Shown here piece by piece: positions 56,054 through 64,000 of a DNA stretch of 64,000 nucleotides; the first letter of the stretch is position 1; the number at the start of each line of letters is the position of its first letter. Both the position numbers and the translations under genes were made by a program. The stretch is from assembly GCA_039545295.1 (NCBI GenBank), contig BCIK01000007.1, positions 503,835 to 567,834 of the forward strand. The letters are read 5' to 3'. The stretch comes from Udeniomyces pyricola (Eukaryota; Basidiomycota; Tremellomycetes; Cystofilobasidiales; Mrakiaceae). The notes under the pieces were generated by a model that worked only from the letters and a program-made list of their open reading frames with translations, was not told the DNA's origin and made no database searches.

Positions 56054-58286
56054 ATGACCTACTCCAACACCCTTGCCCTCGTTCTCCTCGCAACCCTTCC
56101 TACCCTTTCACAATCAGCACCAGTCCTTCTCACCCCCAACAATGCCGCCTCGGCTCCACAACCCTCTTCTGACTATGTGGGCTTGTCGATCCCCTTGTCC
56201 CGACGCAACCCTCTCGAGACCAAGACATTTAGCTACGACTCTCCTGTCTCACTCTTATCGCTGACGACTCACCGGAACCGTGCATCAGGGTAAGTCAAAT
56301 CTGTTGTATCCTGTCCGTCTGGCTTGTCCATCATTGTCGTTACCGAGTAGACATGTCTTTATACTAACGTCATTACCTGACATTCGTCATATAGCAAATA
56401 CGTTCGCCCTTCCCCTTCTTCTTCGGCCTCCTCCGCCAACAACCCGACTCGACGAGAGCTCGGCGACATCGCTCTTCTCGATGAATCCGAGGACATCTGG
56501 CGGGGAGCTATCTCAATCGGAACGCCCCCTCAAAACTTCACCGTGGTCTTTGACACGGGCTCGAGTGATCTTTGGGTCGCGAGCAAGCAATGTACCGCCA
56601 GAGGGTGCAGGGGTCATCACCACGTGAGTCTATTTCTCCAAAGTCATAACACAGGACACGCGACTTTAGTGAGAAAGATTAGAAGAAGAAAACTTATGTC
56701 ATTTTCTTGTTGCATTCCAAAAACTCAATCACAGTACGACACCTCTGCCTCTTCCACGGCCGTTGCTGATCCTTCAGGAAGAACCTTCCAGATTAGCTAC
56801 GCCGACGGTTCCAAGACGACTGGTCCCCTCAGCACCGATTCCATTAGTGTTGGAGGCTACAACGTCACCAATCAAACCCTCAGCGCAGTCTCGACTATGA
56901 GCGACTCGTTCGCGCTTGATGCCTTCGCTGCGGATGGGTTCGTTCCGATCCGATTCGGCTCTGCCTACATAATCTCAGCTACTCCTTGCGCATCTCAAAG
57001 CTAACTTCTCCTTCCCCTCCTCCCTCGCCCTTCGATTTTTCTTATTGTAGTATCCTTGGCATGGGCTGGCCTGCACTGTCGTCTGCCAACGTGACACCGA
57101 TGTTCCACACACTTCTCGATCAACAGCCCAACATTCCCGACCAGCTCTTCACGTTTGACTTGACGTCCGAAGGCAGTCAGCTGACGCTCGGTCGGCTCGA
57201 TAACTCTCGGTACCAAGGCGAAATTGCGTAAGTCCAATGTCCAATCTCGCCCATATTTATTTTACTGTATTTTTTATATCTTTTTACTGATGAGCTTCCC
57301 CCATCCGCCCATTTGTTGTCTATATCTTCCACTTTGCTTCTGTTCAATTTTCGATACAGTTACACCAACGTGACCCGCCAGGCGTACTGGACCGTTGCGC
57401 TTGACCAGATGTCCGTTAATGGTTCGACCGTGGCCGTCAGCGGGACCTCCGCCGTCATCGACACCGGAACGACGTACCTCTACGGATCTTATGCCGATGT
57501 CGAGCTCCTTTGGTCGAACGTGCCCGGGTCGAAGAACCTCTCGGATACTCATGGTGCGTTCTCTTGTGGAAGGTCATTCGAAGCTTCAGAATGTCCTCTC
57601 GACAATACACCTCACTGACTTGACCGTCTCTTTTTCTTTTCTCGTTCGTTTTCTCTCAAAATCATTCTTTGCGATTCCCCGCGACTCTCTACCCCATTTT
57701 GCTCTGGAACTTTTTCCAATACTTTCTTGACATCCGCCTCTTTCCGGTCTTTCAGGTCCCGCTTACGCTGGATACCACACCTACCCATGCGCTTCTCCCC
57801 CTGTCATGTCCCTTCGATTTGGAGCCGTCGATTTCTCCATCACTAAAGAGGCTCTCTCGCTCGGTCGGGTCTCCGTGGGAAGCGACATGTGTGTCGGTAG
57901 CATCGTCGGATGGAAATCCTCCCTCGGTTCAACTTGGCTCGGTATGTTCTCCCACTTGCTCATTTCCCACTTGTTCTGTTTCCTATATCTTCTGCTTCCA
58001 ATGGTCGCTTTCATTCAATTAAAATCCTTGAGTAGACCTCTAAGCTGTGCTGACGCCTCCCCCCCCCCCCCTTTTTTTTTTCGCCTTCTCTCCTCAATCT
58101 CCCTTTCTTCTTGTTCTCGCGTTGGTGTTTTTCACAAACAATTCAGTCGGCGACATCTTCCTCCGCAACGTCTTCACCGTCTTTGACATTGGTCTTTCCC
58201 GCGTCGGGTTCGCTACGCCTGCTTCACTCGCTCCTCCTCCTGTTTCTGCTTCTGCTGCTGCGTCTGCGTCTGCTTCGCTCGAATAG
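56054..58286 (+). CDS. Secreted pepsin-like aspartic protease (family A1)
   Basis: Seven exons: 56054-56289, 56395-56623, 56735-56937, 57051-57227, 57360-57553, 57756-57941 and 58147-58286, giving 454 residues. The start [20 protein letters not shown] is a signal peptide, followed by a propeptide of about 90 residues with Arg-rich processing sites ([12 protein letters not shown]). The two catalytic Asp lie in [11 protein letters not shown] and [13 protein letters not shown]. Flap region: [20 protein letters not shown]. Other family motifs are [25 protein letters not shown] and [23 protein letters not shown]. Several N-glycosylation sites (NFT, NVT, NQT, NGS) fit secretion. The C-terminal 20 residues are Ala/Ser-rich. 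The protein is extracellular or vacuolar; substrates are unknown. Intron 3 starts with GTTCGT. Confidence 0.92.
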
Positions 58287-59252
58287 AATAGAATATGATA
58301 GACGATATCATTCACAACCTCACAATCAGTCCATCTAGATTTTCCTTCTTCCTTCTCTTTCTCGCCCCCCCCCCCCCCCCCCGCTTCTTCTTTTTCTTCC
58401 CCCATCGTTTGGCCCTCTATGCTCGAGTTGTAGTTCATATGTAATCTCCGCAAGACTTGTATCGATAGTCTAATTGTCATTTCCCCTTCCTTTTGCATCT
58501 CACCGGTGTAGTTTTTTTTTTTTTTAATGTAGTTTCTTTTTTTAATGTTGTCTCCTCCGTTGTTTGTTTCGCTCGGTCCCATTCCACTGTAGCCCTATTC
58601 GGTCTCCCTCCTTTCTTTAACGATCCATTCCTCGTTCATCTCCACTGCACATGCATACTTGCACACACACACACACGTGCCAAAACAAAGCTCAATGGCG
58701 CTCAACGTCCTCTCATGCCATGTACAATAAAAGGAATCTTACTATCAAGCAGAAGTAAAAGTCGAACAGAAAGAAGGAAAGAAGGGGGAAAGGGGAAAGG
58801 ACACAGGAAGAATATGATGAAGAAAAAAAGCAATAGAAGAAGAAGAAAAAGACGATCAAAGACAACGAAGACCTGAGGAGGAAGGGGGGGGGGTTTGAGT
58901 GAGACGGCCGAGGGCTGGTTAAGAAGCAGAGATAAGGGAACACGGCGAGGTCGAAAACAAGAAAAACAGAGAAGAGAAAGACGCACAAGATAAGAGACTG
59001 AAGCAAGAGATAGAAAGAGACGTTTTTCAAGTGCAAACGTAATTCGAGGACGATAGAAAGGATTGAAGAAGAGAAAATGACGGAAGAAAAGCAACAAAGA
59101 GCTGAGAAGGAAATGACGGAAAAACTTTTCCTGGAGGTGGTACACCGAGCAGAAGGCGGAATATTGATAGGAAAAAGAATCGCATGGTAGGAGTGTAGAT
59201 CGAGATAACATGAGGGGTCACGAAGCGATTTAGGAACGAGAGCGTAAAAGTA
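58287..59252. other. Convergent intergenic region rich in homopolymers
   Basis: 3' ends of the protease gene (plus) and the KDM5-type gene (minus). It contains an 18-C run (58365-58382), T-runs near 58511, CACACACACAC near 58663 and a long A/G-rich stretch (58740-59120) typical of minus-strand 3' untranslated sequence. No coding exon is supported; hydrophobic minus-strand frames here arise from T-rich composition. Confidence 0.5.

Positions 59253-64000
<4,748 letters not shown>

Noticed and set aside
58702..59211. 169-codon hydrophobic minus-strand frame between the protease and KDM5 genes
   Set aside because: Phe/Leu runs reflect A/G-rich plus-strand DNA typical of 3' untranslated sequence.

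Overview
The window is a 64 kb piece of a nuclear fungal chromosome, most likely from a basidiomycete yeast such as a Tremellomycetes relative. Nearly every gene is cut by several short introns (roughly 40-200 nt) with GT..AG borders. Genes lie close together on both strands, and the proteins carry Ser/Pro-rich low-complexity stretches. No rRNA, tRNA, transposon, virus or CRISPR array was recognised. All exon models come from reading frames, splice signals, intron phase and remembered family motifs; no alignment or RNA evidence was available.

Left third. A seven-transmembrane receptor gene (minus strand) runs off the left edge behind a 2.1 kb upstream region with TTGAC-type repeats. Next come mitochondrial tyrosyl-tRNA synthetase (minus) head to head with mitochondrial dihydroorotate dehydrogenase (plus), an F-box protein, an assembly gap, securin, a SET-domain protein, a membrane DUF218 protein and 4-amino-4-deoxychorismate lyase (folate pathway).

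Middle third. A 16-exon Zn2Cys6 transcription factor faces a large gamma-tubulin complex (Spc97/Spc98) subunit. Then follow a PUB-domain protein facing translation factor eIF2D, a NEDD1-like WD40 protein with a C-terminal coiled coil, and mitochondrial rRNA methyltransferase MRM2 facing a second F-box protein.

Right third. The peroxisomal import receptor PEX5 and the tRNA m1A58 methyltransferase TRM61 lie on the minus strand, with ketopantoate hydroxymethyltransferase (pantothenate/CoA pathway) facing TRM61. Glyoxalase I, an MPDU1-type PQ-loop protein and a secreted pepsin-like protease follow on the plus strand. A KDM5-type JmjC/PHD histone demethylase (minus) runs off the right edge.

The genes form housekeeping head-to-head and tail-to-tail pairs, not a biosynthetic cluster. 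Two functional themes stand out. One is mitochondrial or organellar function (MSY1, URA9, MRM2, PEX5, the PanB-like enzyme). The other is spindle and microtubule nucleation (securin, the gamma-tubulin subunit, the NEDD1-like protein). The observations most worth a second look are the NEDD1-like protein, a lysine in PEX5 at the expected ubiquitin-acceptor cysteine position, a 98-residue insertion in the PanB-like enzyme, a GC-AG intron, a stop-free 123-nt intron in MSY1, several 18-33 nt exons, and the recurrent 5' splice site GTTCGT.
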